Source: Chloroflexi bacterium bin125 (GTDB lineage: Bacteria > Chloroflexota > Dehalococcoidia > Bin125). Taken from it: DNA of 64,000 bases. The number at the start of each line of letters is the position of its first letter. Within the stretch, counting starts at the first letter, position 1. Location: positions 1 through 64,000 of the forward strand of contig MPNM01000001.1 of the NCBI GenBank assembly GCA_002239025.1, given 5' to 3'. Under the pieces are notes generated by a model, which saw only the letters and a list, made by a program, of their open reading frames with translations, did no database searches and was not told the origin of the DNA. The position numbers were made by a program, and so were the translations under genes. Of the stretch, positions 26,371 to 34,864 are shown one piece after another.

Positions 26371-27405
26371 GTGGCCGGACTCCGCAAGGTTGCGCGTACA
26401 TTTCTACCGTACGAGATGCGGCTGCGCATCGCCCTGCTGAAACGCGCCTGGCGAGACTATCGTTCCGGGACGGTGTTCCTCGACGGCTCGAACCGCCTGA
26501 GAGCTGCGTCGTTCGTCCATAGCACGTATGAGCTTCCCTTTATCGACTATCCAGGCCAGGAGTCGTTGGCAACAGCCAAGCGCAATAACCAACGCTTGCT
26601 CGCCGAAGCGCTCGATGGCGCCGTGCTGGGGCCAGGCGAGACTTTCTCGCTCTGGCGTCTAGCTGGACGTCCACGATCGGTCGAGGGCTACGCGCCCGCC
26701 GCTGCCATCCGAGAGCACCAACTGGTCACGGAACTGGGTGGCGCAACATGTTTGCTGTCCACCGTCGTCTACAACGCAGCCCTGCTCGCCGGACTCGAAA
26801 CCACGGAGCGCTATTGCCACAGCGTCGACACGTATGGAGAGGATCGTTACTTCGAGCTTGGGCGTGACTGCGCCATCGTGTTCGGCTACCGAGACCTCCG
26901 CTTTCGCAATCCGTTCGAGTACCCGGTCACGCTCAGTGTGTCCTCCAACTCGCTCCGGGTGCGTGCCGCAGTCCGTGGACAGCATCCCCGCGACTTCACT
27001 GTGCAGTTGCTGGTCAGCAAACCGATCATCGAACCGCACCGGACCCATATCCTCGTGGGTGATGGCCTGGCGCCAGGCGAGGAGATCGAAGTCTGCGTCG
27101 GGCAGGACGGGATTCGCACCCGGACGGTACAGCAGGTGGTTAGGGCCGATGGGAGCACCCGGACTCGGGACCTGGGAGAGTCACAGCATGTCAGGATCGA
27201 TCGGGTCTTGAAACGTGCTCCCGTAGGCGAGCGATCTTCACGACGCTCCCGCTCATATCTGCCAACGTCTCAGGCTCGACTTGCCTTGACTCCAGTGGTC
27301 ACCATCATTGGCGGCCTGCTCCGGCTCCCAGTCCTTCTGTTCCGATACGGGCCTGATCAAGGTCAACGGGTGCGACGGCTCGTTCGCTATCGGTGTTCGA
27401 GATGA
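26371..27405 (+). CDS. VanW-family protein
   Basis: A 344-residue protein whose central ~150 residues match the VanW family: SLATAKRNNQRLLAEALDGA, LGPGETFSLWRLAGRP, GYAPAAAIREH, GGATCLLSTVVYNAALLAGL and the HSVDTYGEDRYFELGRDCAI region. The C-terminal third is a predicted beta-rich part plus a short hydrophobic stretch. VanW proteins occur in vancomycin-resistance clusters and, widely, outside them; their function is not established. GTG 26371 is the first start after the in-frame TGA at 26365. Convergent with nadD. Confidence 0.85.
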   Translation: MAGLRKVARTFLPYEMRLRIALLKRAWRDYRSGTVFLDGSNRLRAASFVHSTYELPFIDYPGQESLATAKRNNQRLLAEALDGAVLGPGETFSLWRLAGRPRSVEGYAPAAAIREHQLVTELGGATCLLSTVVYNAALLAGLETTERYCHSVDTYGEDRYFELGRDCAIVFGYRDLRFRNPFEYPVTLSVSSNSLRVRAAVRGQHPRDFTVQLLVSKPIIEPHRTHILVGDGLAPGEEIEVCVGQDGIRTRTVQQVVRADGSTRTRDLGESQHVRIDRVLKRAPVGERSSRRSRSYLPTSQARLALTPVVTIIGGLLRLPVLLFRYGPDQGQRVRRLVRYRCSR

Positions 27406-27424
27406 CCCGTGAGGAGTTGATCTT

Positions 27425-28090
27425 CTACGCCAACAATCCGTACAGCCGATGCTTACGGGCGTAGTCCAATACCGCAGCGGGGACGTCGGTGGAGACATCC
27501 TCTCCGCAGCGGATCCTATCCCTGACCTCGGATGCCGAGAGATCGATGGGCTCCATGGGCACCCAGTCGAGCCAGCGACCGAGGCCATAGATGATCCGGT
27601 CGAGTTGGCGTCGCTCGAGTTCTGCTCCGGGTCGGACGGCGGCGGCGATTCGGGCGTGGGCGAGAATCTCTCCAGGCTTGTGCCAGTGCGGCAGGTCGAG
27701 CACTGCGTCGGCGCCCATGATCCACCAGAGTTGCTTCGCCCCCCGCTCGCGCAGCTCGCGCACCGTATCGAGGCTGTAAGTCGGTCCGTCTCGGCGCACC
27801 TCGATGTCGGATACTTCGAGTCCGCCGCGACGCTCCTTGACGGCCGCACGCGTCATCGCCAGGCGATGTTCGGCCGCTGTCACCGACCGATCGTGCTTGC
27901 GCCAGGGGTCGCCGGCGGGAATCAGGATGAGCCGGTCGAGCTCCAACGCCGACGCCGCGGCATCGGCCAGGTGCAAGTGGGCGCGGTGCAGTGGATCGAA
28001 GGTGCCGCCCAGAGCGCCGACACGCTCGTGCGGCTCGAATTGCAGCGATTCGTGATCCGCTGGTGACACCACGACCGCTAGCGCTCCCAT
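27425..28090 (-). CDS. nadD: Nicotinate-nucleotide adenylyltransferase
   Basis: Adenylates nicotinate mononucleotide in NAD synthesis. The 221-residue protein has the GGTFDPLHRAHLHLADAA nucleotide-binding signature (about 28-45), WWIMGADAVLDLPHWHKP near 122, and the C-terminal DLSASEVRDRIRCGEDVS motif. The start at 28090 overlaps the end of obg by 13 bp, so the pair is probably co-transcribed, an arrangement common in bacteria. Confidence 0.94.
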   Translation of the reverse strand: MGALAVVVSPADHESLQFEPHERVGALGGTFDPLHRAHLHLADAAASALELDRLILIPAGDPWRKHDRSVTAAEHRLAMTRAAVKERRGGLEVSDIEVRRDGPTYSLDTVRELRERGAKQLWWIMGADAVLDLPHWHKPGEILAHARIAAAVRPGAELERRQLDRIIYGLGRWLDWVPMEPIDLSASEVRDRIRCGEDVSTDVPAAVLDYARKHRLYGLLA

Positions 28091-29352
28091 TCCCAGCGAA
28101 TCCGCGATCTGCCGATACGGACCGTATGGCCGGGCTCACAACCTGCTCGGTGCAGCGCCGCAGCGACCCCGCGGCGGTCGAGCCAGCGATAGGTCTCGGC
28201 CAGCGCCTCATCTTCGCCGAGCTCCATCATCGAGACAAATCGCTCCACCGATGCGCCACGCACGGCGAACACCCGATCATCGACTCGTTCCACCTCAAAC
28301 CGCCGACCGTCCTGTTTCGGACGCACGACGGGCACCTTGGCCTCACGCAGGGGCTCCTGCTCGCGCAACTCGGCCAGCGCCGTCGCACAGGCGTTGACCA
28401 CCGCGTCAGTACCTTCGCCCGTCACGGCTGAGCAAAACAGCGGTGGCTGTTCGCCTGCATCGAAGAGCGCGCTGATCTCGTCGCGCAGGACATCGACCTC
28501 TTCCAAGTCGACCTTGTTGACCACCACGATTTGCGGTCGGGCGGCCAGTTCTGCCGAGTATCCGGCCAGCTCGCGATCGACCAATGCCTTTGCTTTGAGC
28601 GGGTCGTTCTGCGACCCGTCGATCAGGTGGACCAGCAGCCGGGTGCGCGAGGTGTGGCGGAGGAAGTCGTGGCCCAGTCCGGCCCCGTCCGCAGCGCCCT
28701 CGATGAGCCCGGGTAAGTCCGCCATGACGAACTCGTCCCAGCCCACCGAGACGACTCCCAGGTGCGGCTCAAGCGTCGTGAAGGGGTAGTCGGCAACACG
28801 TGGCCTGGCTGCGCTGAGGTGTCGCAAGAGCGAGGATTTGCCCGCGTTGGGCAGGCCGACGATGCCGACATCGGCCAGCACACGCAGCTCGAACTTGAGC
28901 CGTCGTCGTTCACCTGGCTCACCCTTCTGTGCGACGCGCGGCGTCTGGTTGGTCGAACTGCGGAAGTACATGTTGCCCTGTCCGCCGCGGCCGCCCCAGG
29001 CGACAACCAGCGACTGGCCGTCTTCCTCGAGGTCGACCAACTGCTCGGTCAGGCCGCCCGAGACTTGCGACACGATGGTGCCAACCGGGAGTTCGAGCAG
29101 CAACGTCGAGCCGGCCCGGCCGCGCTTTTGGTTGGTGCCGCCGTTGGTTCCCGAGTCGGCGCGGAACCGGCGTTGGCGGCGGTAGCGACGCAAGGTGTTG
29201 AGCTGCCCGTTCGCGATCACGATGACGTCACCGCCACGTCCGCCGCGACCTCCGTCTGGCCCTCCGCGCGGGACGAACTTCTCGCGACGAAACGACACGG
29301 CTCCGCGGCCGCCAGCGCCGCCTTCAACTTCAATCTCAACTGCATCAATCAT
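28078..29352 (-). CDS. obgE: GTPase Obg
   Basis: An essential ribosome-associated GTPase of 424 residues. The Gly-rich Obg fold fills residues 1-158 (FVPRGGPDGGRGGRGGDVIV, then repeated GRGGQGNMYF). The G domain follows with GLPNAGKSSLLRHLS, the DLPGLIEG switch, and NKVDLEEV. The C-terminal OCT domain (about 340-424) has FEVERVDDRVFAVRGASVER and RIGRSRIRWEWE. The start ATG 29352 faces the putative origin region. Confidence 0.96.
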   Translation of the reverse strand: MIDAVEIEVEGGAGGRGAVSFRREKFVPRGGPDGGRGGRGGDVIVIANGQLNTLRRYRRQRRFRADSGTNGGTNQKRGRAGSTLLLELPVGTIVSQVSGGLTEQLVDLEEDGQSLVVAWGGRGGQGNMYFRSSTNQTPRVAQKGEPGERRRLKFELRVLADVGIVGLPNAGKSSLLRHLSAARPRVADYPFTTLEPHLGVVSVGWDEFVMADLPGLIEGAADGAGLGHDFLRHTSRTRLLVHLIDGSQNDPLKAKALVDRELAGYSAELAARPQIVVVNKVDLEEVDVLRDEISALFDAGEQPPLFCSAVTGEGTDAVVNACATALAELREQEPLREAKVPVVRPKQDGRRFEVERVDDRVFAVRGASVERFVSMMELGEDEALAETYRWLDRRGVAAALHRAGCEPGHTVRIGRSRIRWEWER

Positions 29353-29652
29353 GGAACGAGTTTATCCACACGTTCGACGAGTGCTCCGGATCCAAGAATG
29401 GAATTGAGGAAAGTAGTCAATTGATACATGCTGTCGTTGTTGTTGGTGGTTGGGGCAATGGGGAAACTGACGCCGGGCTGCGTTGGGCACGGGAGAATCT
29501 CGGTGTGGTCTCGTGGGCCGACTGTGGGCTGCTGGGTAGTTTCGCTGGAGCGCTGGTGGATGCTGCGTGGACAGGTGCACGTGTCTGGGGACATGCGTGG
29601 ACATGCGAGAACCTGGCGTGGGCACGTCGTGGGTGGCAGGAGGGGGGCGGGA
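29353..29652. other. Possible replication origin region (oriC) between obg and dnaA
   Basis: The 300-bp gap contains a perfect DnaA box, TTATCCACA, at 29362-29370. It also has a cluster of GCGTGGACA-type repeats near 29570-29620 (GCGTGGACAGG, CTGGGGACATG, GCGTGGACATG, GCGTGGGCACG), whose reverse complements look like GC-drifted DnaA boxes. An AT-richer stretch lies near 29395-29450. Frames on the plus strand here are not convincing as genes. dnaA, gyrB and obg nearby fit an origin, but no strand-skew test could be done. Confidence 0.4.
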
Positions 29653-31059
29653 TTAGAGGTGCAGGCGGGAGCGGATCTCGGAGATTTGCTGGACCCACCA
29701 CTGTGAGTCGGGATCGCCGGCCTTGGCCAGCAGGCCCTCGACCTTGTCGCGCCCGTGCAGGACGGTGGAGTGGTCACGGCCGCCGAGTGCTTCGCCGATG
29801 GCATTCAGCGAGAGGTCAGTGTGGTGGCAGGCCAGATACATCACGAGTTGCCGAGCGCGAGCGGTGCGACGGTCTTTGCGCGGCGCGGTGAAGAGCTCCG
29901 GGGCGACTCCGGTGAGATCGGATGCGGCTGCGATCAGCTCCGCGACCGTGGGCTTGGCCTTGCGGGCCTCTTCGGGTGCGTGACCGGCCAATGCTCGCAA
30001 GACGATGCCCGGGGTGACCGGTGAGCGATCGCTCTCGGCAAACACGCGAACGCGCTGCAGAGCGCCGAGCAACGATCGCACGTTGGTGCCGGCACGCTCG
30101 GCGATCATGACGATCGTCGACTCATCGATGTTGAGTTGCCAGTCGCGGATCTTGCGCTGCAGGATGGCCATCCGCAACTCAAGGTCAGGCTGATTGATCT
30201 CGACGACCAGTCCTCCCTCGAACCGGGTGACGAGGCGCTCGCCCAGCCCGGTCAGCAGGCGCGGCGGCATGTCGGAGGCGATCACGATCTGGCGGTTGCG
30301 GTGGTGCAGGGCGTTGAAGACGTTGAAGAATTCGTCCTGCGTTTGCACCTTGCCGCCGAGCTTCTGTACGTCGTCGATGATCAGCACCTCGGCCGACTCG
30401 TACTTCTGCTGGAAGGCGGCCCGCTCGCCTGCTCCGACGCTGTTGACAAACTGGCGTACGTAGGACTCGGTATCGACCAGGACGGTGTAGTGCGACTGCA
30501 TCGTCACATGGGCGATGGCATGCAGCAGGTGCGTCTTGCCCAGCCCCGAGTTGGAGTAGATGAACAGCGGGTTCGTGTCTTCGCCGGGGTGATAGGCGAC
30601 TCGTCGCGACGCCGTCACGGCGATCTGGTTGGATGTGCCTTCGACGAAGCGCTCGAAGGTGGCCTGATTCATAACGGCCGGCCGACTGCGAGCCGGCTGA
30701 ATCGGCTGGCTGCGTTCCCCGCCCAGGAGGCTGTTGTCCTCGGGCATGTCAAGCGCCGCTGTCTGCGGTTCCGGACGTGACGCGACACGGAGTTCTATCT
30801 CCATGGGCCGACCGGCGGCCTGGCGAACGGCTGAGGCGAGCTGCGGGTAGTAGCTGCCGCGCAGCGTTTCGAGCTTGATCACAGTGGGTACGCCGACATG
30901 CAGGACACCGCCGCGGATTTCGATCGCGTAAGTGTCTGCAAACCAGGTCTCGAACGTCTCGCGATCGAGCGAGTCCCTCAGTACCTCAAGGGTTCGCTGC
31001 CAGATCGCGCGAGGATCGGAATGCGGATCGTTGAGCGATCGAGCCGAACGGTTGACCAT
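29653..31059 (-). CDS. dnaA: Chromosomal replication initiator protein DnaA
   Basis: Binds DnaA boxes and opens the origin. The 468-residue protein has domain I (about 15-95), a linker, the AAA+ domain from about 135, and the DNA-binding domain with the signature GGRDHSTVLHGRDKVE near 430. Walker B is VLIIDDVQKLGG and sensor region I is RNRQIVIASDMPP. Walker A reads SNSGLGKTH rather than GxxGxGKTH: the first Gly is Ser, although GLGKT is intact. A FERFVEGTSNQIA start of domain III is typical. The initiator codon GTG or ATG near 31059 is not decided by a strong ribosome site. Confidence 0.96.
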   Translation of the reverse strand: MVNRSARSLNDPHSDPRAIWQRTLEVLRDSLDRETFETWFADTYAIEIRGGVLHVGVPTVIKLETLRGSYYPQLASAVRQAAGRPMEIELRVASRPEPQTAALDMPEDNSLLGGERSQPIQPARSRPAVMNQATFERFVEGTSNQIAVTASRRVAYHPGEDTNPLFIYSNSGLGKTHLLHAIAHVTMQSHYTVLVDTESYVRQFVNSVGAGERAAFQQKYESAEVLIIDDVQKLGGKVQTQDEFFNVFNALHHRNRQIVIASDMPPRLLTGLGERLVTRFEGGLVVEINQPDLELRMAILQRKIRDWQLNIDESTIVMIAERAGTNVRSLLGALQRVRVFAESDRSPVTPGIVLRALAGHAPEEARKAKPTVAELIAAASDLTGVAPELFTAPRKDRRTARARQLVMYLACHHTDLSLNAIGEALGGRDHSTVLHGRDKVEGLLAKAGDPDSQWWVQQISEIRSRLHL

Positions 31060-31450
31060 GCCGCCGTCGCCTCCCTTGGCGAAGGACTTTCCGGCGGCGC
31101 ACGTCGCTCTGGGCGCTAAACCAAAATCGGCGCTGCTTGGAAAGACTTGCTTGAGGGAACATACTAACCAGCGATGACGGAAACAACAGCCCGTGACCGC
31201 GAGGTCTTAAGTAGCCTGCTGACCAGATACCTCATCCACATCATCCCCAATCGCTCCACGACCCCGTTATCGGTCCTTGACTGATCTCGTTACGTCATGA
31301 ATTCGTTCGCGGTGGAGTCCGGCAGCCGTTCTCGGTCAGAAACAGGGTGGCAAGCGTAGAATGCACCAAATCCAAGCGTGACGCCGCGACGGGTCCGGGT
31401 TTGCGGCTTCGCCTATGAAGGCAACCTCGATTCGTGAAGGACGGCGAGCC
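31060..31450. other. Divergent intergenic region between dnaA and coaX
   Basis: These 391 bp must hold the promoters for both dnaA (minus) and coaX (plus). A DnaA-box-like TCATCCACA (one mismatch) is at 31232-31240, which could serve dnaA autoregulation. No gene, tRNA or clear -35/-10 pair was recognised; a possible TTGACT at 31277 lacks a good -10 partner. Confidence 0.4.
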
Positions 31451-32227
31451 ATGTTGATCGCCATCGATATCGGAAACACCACCCTCCAGATTGGCGTGTT
31501 TAACGATCGTAAAATTGTCCATACCTGGCGACTCGCGACTCAGCATGACCGTCTCTCCGACGAATACGGCATTTTTGTCGCTTCGCTGTTGCGCTACGAG
31601 GACATCAAGATTTCCCAGATTGACGGCGCGATCATCTCGTCGGTCGTGCCAGCGCTCGCGCCGGTGTTCCAGGAGGTCTGCCGCAAGTTCCTCCGGACCG
31701 AGCCGCTCCTGGTTTCGTCCCACATGAGGAAACCAGTCCGGATCGGCATCGAGCACGCCGAAGAGTTGGGCGCCGACCGAATCGTTGACGCGGTCGCAGC
31801 CTGTTCGCGCTACGGCCCGCCACCATTGATCGTGGTCGATTTCGGCACTGCAACCGTGTTCGACGCGATTAACGAGCACGGCGTCTACATCGGCGGCGCG
31901 ATCTCGCCTGGCATCGGAATCTCAATCGATGCCCTGTTCGACCGGGCCAGCCGGTTGGCCCGGATCGACCTTGAACGCCCGCCCGCCGCGATTGGTACAC
32001 GGACCGAGACCGCTCTGCAGAGCGGCATCCTGTTCGGATACGTCGGACTGGTCGAGGGCATCATCCAACGCTTCCGTCAGGAGCTGGGCCAGGCCAAGGT
32101 CGTCGCCACTGGCGGCTGGGCGCCGCGCATTGCCGAGGAGACCACGATCCTCGACGTGGTCGATGAAGATCTGATCCTTTGGGGTCTGCGCGAGCTGTAC
32201 TACTACAACGCCGAAGGCACTCCATGA
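31451..32227 (+). CDS. coaX: Type III pantothenate kinase
   Basis: Catalyses the first step of CoA synthesis. The 258-residue protein from ATG 31451 has the N-terminal LIAIDIGNTTLQIGVF phosphate-binding segment, EELGADRIVDAVAA near 105, DFGTATVFDAI near 130, and GGAISPGIGISIDALFDRAS near 147, all typical of the CoaX group, which belongs to the ASKHA fold and is insensitive to CoA feedback. An upstream in-frame start at 31415 is less likely. The stop overlaps coaBC by ATGA, so two successive CoA steps are coupled. Confidence 0.95.
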   Translation: MLIAIDIGNTTLQIGVFNDRKIVHTWRLATQHDRLSDEYGIFVASLLRYEDIKISQIDGAIISSVVPALAPVFQEVCRKFLRTEPLLVSSHMRKPVRIGIEHAEELGADRIVDAVAACSRYGPPPLIVVDFGTATVFDAINEHGVYIGGAISPGIGISIDALFDRASRLARIDLERPPAAIGTRTETALQSGILFGYVGLVEGIIQRFRQELGQAKVVATGGWAPRIAEETTILDVVDEDLILWGLRELYYYNAEGTP

Positions 32228-33489
32228 GCGCCAGCAGTACGGACAACGCGGATAGCGAAGTCCCGACGCCTCGGCCGCTCGACGGTCGGCGCGTCACGCT
32301 CGGCGTGACCGGATCGATTTCGGCCTACAAGAGCATCGAAGCCGCGCGACGCCTGGAAGACGCGGGCGCAATCGCTGACGTGGCGCTGACGCCCTCAGCG
32401 TCTCGCTTTGTGCCGCCGCTGACTTTCCGCTCGCTGGTCAAGGGCGAAGTCGCCGCCGACCTCTGGGATCCGGCAGCTCCGGCCGAGCAGCACGTGGCGA
32501 TGGGCCGACGCGCCGACGCCATGCTGGTCGCACCGGCCTCAGCGACGACGATCGCCAAGCTGGCGCAGGGCATCGGTGACAACCCGGTCACGCTGACCGC
32601 GCTGGCGACGAGCGCTCCGCTGGTCGTGGCGCCGGCGATGGACTCGGTGATGTACAGCCAGCCATCGGTGCAGGCGAACCTGGAGTTGCTCAAGGCTCGT
32701 GGAGTCTTCATCGCCGGTCCGGCGATTGGTCGGTTGGCATCGGGAGGACGCGGATTGGGCCGCCTGATTGAACCGATCGAACTGGCCGCCGCCGTTCGCT
32801 CTGCGATTGGGCGGACTGTCGGGGACTTGCGCGGGCGACATGTGATCGTCACCGCCGGCGGGACTCGGGAGCCAATCGATCCTGTCCGCTTCGTCGGCAA
32901 TCACTCGAGCGGCAAGATGGGCGTCGCTGTCGCGGAAGCTGCTCGTGATCAGGGCGCAGCCGTGACGTTGATCACGACGCAATCGCCACCGCAAGGTCGT
33001 TACGGCATCGTCGTGCGCTCAGTCAGCACGGCGATCGAGATGCAGACCGAGATCCAGAACGCGGCTCGCGGAGCAAACGCACTGGTCATGGCTGCCGCCG
33101 TCGCCGACTACCGGCCGGCCGAGGCGGCGGAGTCGAAGCTCAAGAAACAGGACGCCGAGGAAGCGGGCATGACGCTCGAGATGGTCGAGAACCCCGACGT
33201 GATCGCCTCGATTGAAGCGCCGCATCTGCTCAAGGTCGGCTTCGCCGCCGAGACCGACGACCTGATCAACAACGCCAGGGCCAAGATCGAGAAGAAGGGT
33301 CTCGCCTTCATCGCCGCCAACGACGTCACCCAGTCCGACGCGGGCTTCCAGGTGGATACAAATCGAGTCGTCCTGCTCGACGCTTCGGGAGAGGCCGAGC
33401 GCCTGCCGCTGCTGCATAAGTACGACGTAGCGGTCGCGATTCTCGAACGACTCAAGTCCCATCCCGATTGGCCGGTTCGGGCGGAATAA
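32224..33489 (+). CDS. coaBC: Bifunctional phosphopantothenoylcysteine decarboxylase / phosphopantothenate-cysteine ligase
   Basis: A 421-residue fusion making phosphopantetheine. CoaC half: VTLGVTGSISAYKSIEAAR, the His in EQHVAMGRRADAMLVAPAS, and GRLASGGRGLGRL. CoaB half from about residue 195: RHVIVTAGGTREPIDPVRFV, NHSSGKMGVAVAEAA, and the lysine-containing KLKKQ segment near 305. Two signature Asn of the flavin-dependent decarboxylase family differ: PASANT reads PASATT, and PxMNxxM reads PAMDSVM. The start ATG 32224 overlaps coaX by ATGA. Confidence 0.93.
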   Translation: MSASSTDNADSEVPTPRPLDGRRVTLGVTGSISAYKSIEAARRLEDAGAIADVALTPSASRFVPPLTFRSLVKGEVAADLWDPAAPAEQHVAMGRRADAMLVAPASATTIAKLAQGIGDNPVTLTALATSAPLVVAPAMDSVMYSQPSVQANLELLKARGVFIAGPAIGRLASGGRGLGRLIEPIELAAAVRSAIGRTVGDLRGRHVIVTAGGTREPIDPVRFVGNHSSGKMGVAVAEAARDQGAAVTLITTQSPPQGRYGIVVRSVSTAIEMQTEIQNAARGANALVMAAAVADYRPAEAAESKLKKQDAEEAGMTLEMVENPDVIASIEAPHLLKVGFAAETDDLINNARAKIEKKGLAFIAANDVTQSDAGFQVDTNRVVLLDASGEAERLPLLHKYDVAVAILERLKSHPDWPVRAE

Positions 33490-33560
33490 GTCTCCTCGAT
33501 TGGAGTCCAGTGCGTAAACCCATCTACGGCCGCTCTGACTCTCTGTAGGAGACTGATGCA

Positions 33561-33720
33561 TAACTCCCCTTCTCCCCCCTTTGCGGGGGAGATGCCGAAG
33601 GCAGAGGGGGGTCCCTGCCTGTTGGCCCTATCTGGTCATCGTCCGCCGACCCCCCCTCTGTCACTCCGTGACATCTCCCCCCGCAAGGGGGGGAGAGGGG
33701 ATTCGGGGGCTACTCAAAGG
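33561..33720. repeat. Family-B palindromic repeat, complete
   Basis: The left arm AACTCCCCTTCTCCCCCC, with internal hairpin GCCGAAGGC, and the right arm, with internal hairpin GTCACTCCGTGAC, are mutually complementary along their C/G runs. The centre is GTCCGCCGACC-like. It fills most of the gap 33490-33744. Confidence 0.88.
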
Positions 33721-33744
33721 GCTCATATGCGCGGAGACTGAGAC

Positions 33745-34065
33745 TCAGCGCAACTTGACTGCCGTGCCGTACATGTAAACCTCGGCCATGTTCTGGCCGA
33801 TGTCCGACGACATCAGCCTGGCTCCGACGATGGCGTCGGCGCCCATGGCTTCGGCTGAGGCTTCGAGCTTCTCACGCACCTGTATGCGCGTTTCGCTCAT
33901 GAGCCGCGTGTAGGCGTGGATCTCGCCTCCTGCGAGGCTCTTGAGGCCAGCCAGAATATCGCGGCCGATGTTCCTCGAACGCACACTGTTGGCGCTGACC
34001 AGGCCCAGCACTTCGTGGATTTCGCGATTGGGCACGCTTTCAGTCGTCACGATCAACATCGTCAT
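33745..34065 (-). CDS. YbjQ-family (UPF0145) protein
   Basis: A 106-residue protein with the family's features: IVTTESVPNREIHEVLGLVS at the N-terminus, GGEIHAYTRLMSETR in the middle, and EASAEAMGADAIVGARL near 70. Members form pentameric or decameric rings and are sometimes called heavy-metal-binding; no function is established. It overlaps the 3' end of the upstream PAP2-like gene by four bases, so the pair is likely co-transcribed. Confidence 0.9.
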   Translation of the reverse strand: MTMLIVTTESVPNREIHEVLGLVSANSVRSRNIGRDILAGLKSLAGGEIHAYTRLMSETRIQVREKLEASAEAMGADAIVGARLMSSDIGQNMAEVYMYGTAVKLR

Positions 34066-34775
34066 CTCCTGTTGAACTGGATCGGCGTCCTGAGACTCAG
34101 CCTATTGAGCAGCGCCACGAGCATCCACGCGGCAGCGCAGATGGCGATGCCGGCAAATGCGTCGATGGTCCAGTGATTGGCTGTCGCCACGACGGCCCAG
34201 GCCTGTGACATCGGGATTGCCGCAGCGAGCGCGCGCATCCCCGGATGCTTCGAGGTTTGCCAGACTGCGAGTCCGGCCAGCAGCGCCCAACCGACGTGGA
34301 GCGACGGCAGGGCGGCGTATGGATTGACGAACACGCCAACTTCCTGCGCCTGATAGGCAGGAGCGGCGCGGAGCACGAGCGTGTCGATGTAGCCCAGCTC
34401 AGGCATCAGTCTGGGTGGCGCTGTGGGAAAGAGGAAGTACGAGATCGCCCCCACAGCGCCGGAGATCAGTAGTGCGTTGCGAAAGTTACGCCAGGTGTCG
34501 CGGTGCGAGCGCCAGAGCCAGACCGCCAGCACGATCAGCAAGGGCATATGGCCCCAGAAGTACGTGCCGTTGGCGAGATCAATCAGCACGTTGGAGCCCA
34601 GAATCGTCTCGTGGATTGCCGTTTCCCAGTCGAGCCGGAGCCGCTGTTCCAGCTCGAGAATGTCGCGCGCACGTTGGAAGGCCTCGTCAGCGCGATCAGC
34701 GACGGCGCCTCGGACGAGGTAGTAGATCAGCGCCGCGACCGCGACGGCCGCCAACTCGCGAAGGAACTCACGCAT
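34062..34775 (-). CDS. PAP2-like membrane protein of the Aur1/Ipt1 inositolphosphotransferase type
   Basis: A 237-residue protein with about six membrane helices. The conserved blocks FPTAPPRL (about 118-125), NPYAALPSLHVGWALL (about 152-167) and TANHWTIDAFAGI (about 197-209) are those of the bacterial Aur1/Ipt1-like branch of the PAP2 superfamily. The catalytic His of both the PSLH and NH...D motifs are kept. Such enzymes transfer or remove lipid phosphate groups. The specific lipid is unknown. Confidence 0.88.
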   Translation of the reverse strand: MREFLRELAAVAVAALIYYLVRGAVADRADEAFQRARDILELEQRLRLDWETAIHETILGSNVLIDLANGTYFWGHMPLLIVLAVWLWRSHRDTWRNFRNALLISGAVGAISYFLFPTAPPRLMPELGYIDTLVLRAAPAYQAQEVGVFVNPYAALPSLHVGWALLAGLAVWQTSKHPGMRALAAAIPMSQAWAVVATANHWTIDAFAGIAICAAAWMLVALLNRLSLRTPIQFNRR

Positions 34776-34864
34776 TTCGTCACAGTATTCCCAGTGATCG
34801 TTAGGATGATCTGCATTGCCCGACCCTGTAGAACCGCGCCATGAGTGCGCCTTGAAAGATTCCC

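Noticed and set aside
26226-26522. 98-aa plus-strand ORF before the VanW gene
   Set aside because: Overlaps the VanW coding start in another frame and has no recognisable features.
29421-29891. Plus-strand ORFs between obg and dnaA
   Set aside because: Composition is Gly/Trp-rich and repetitive, overlaps dnaA, and has no ribosome site; the region fits an origin better.
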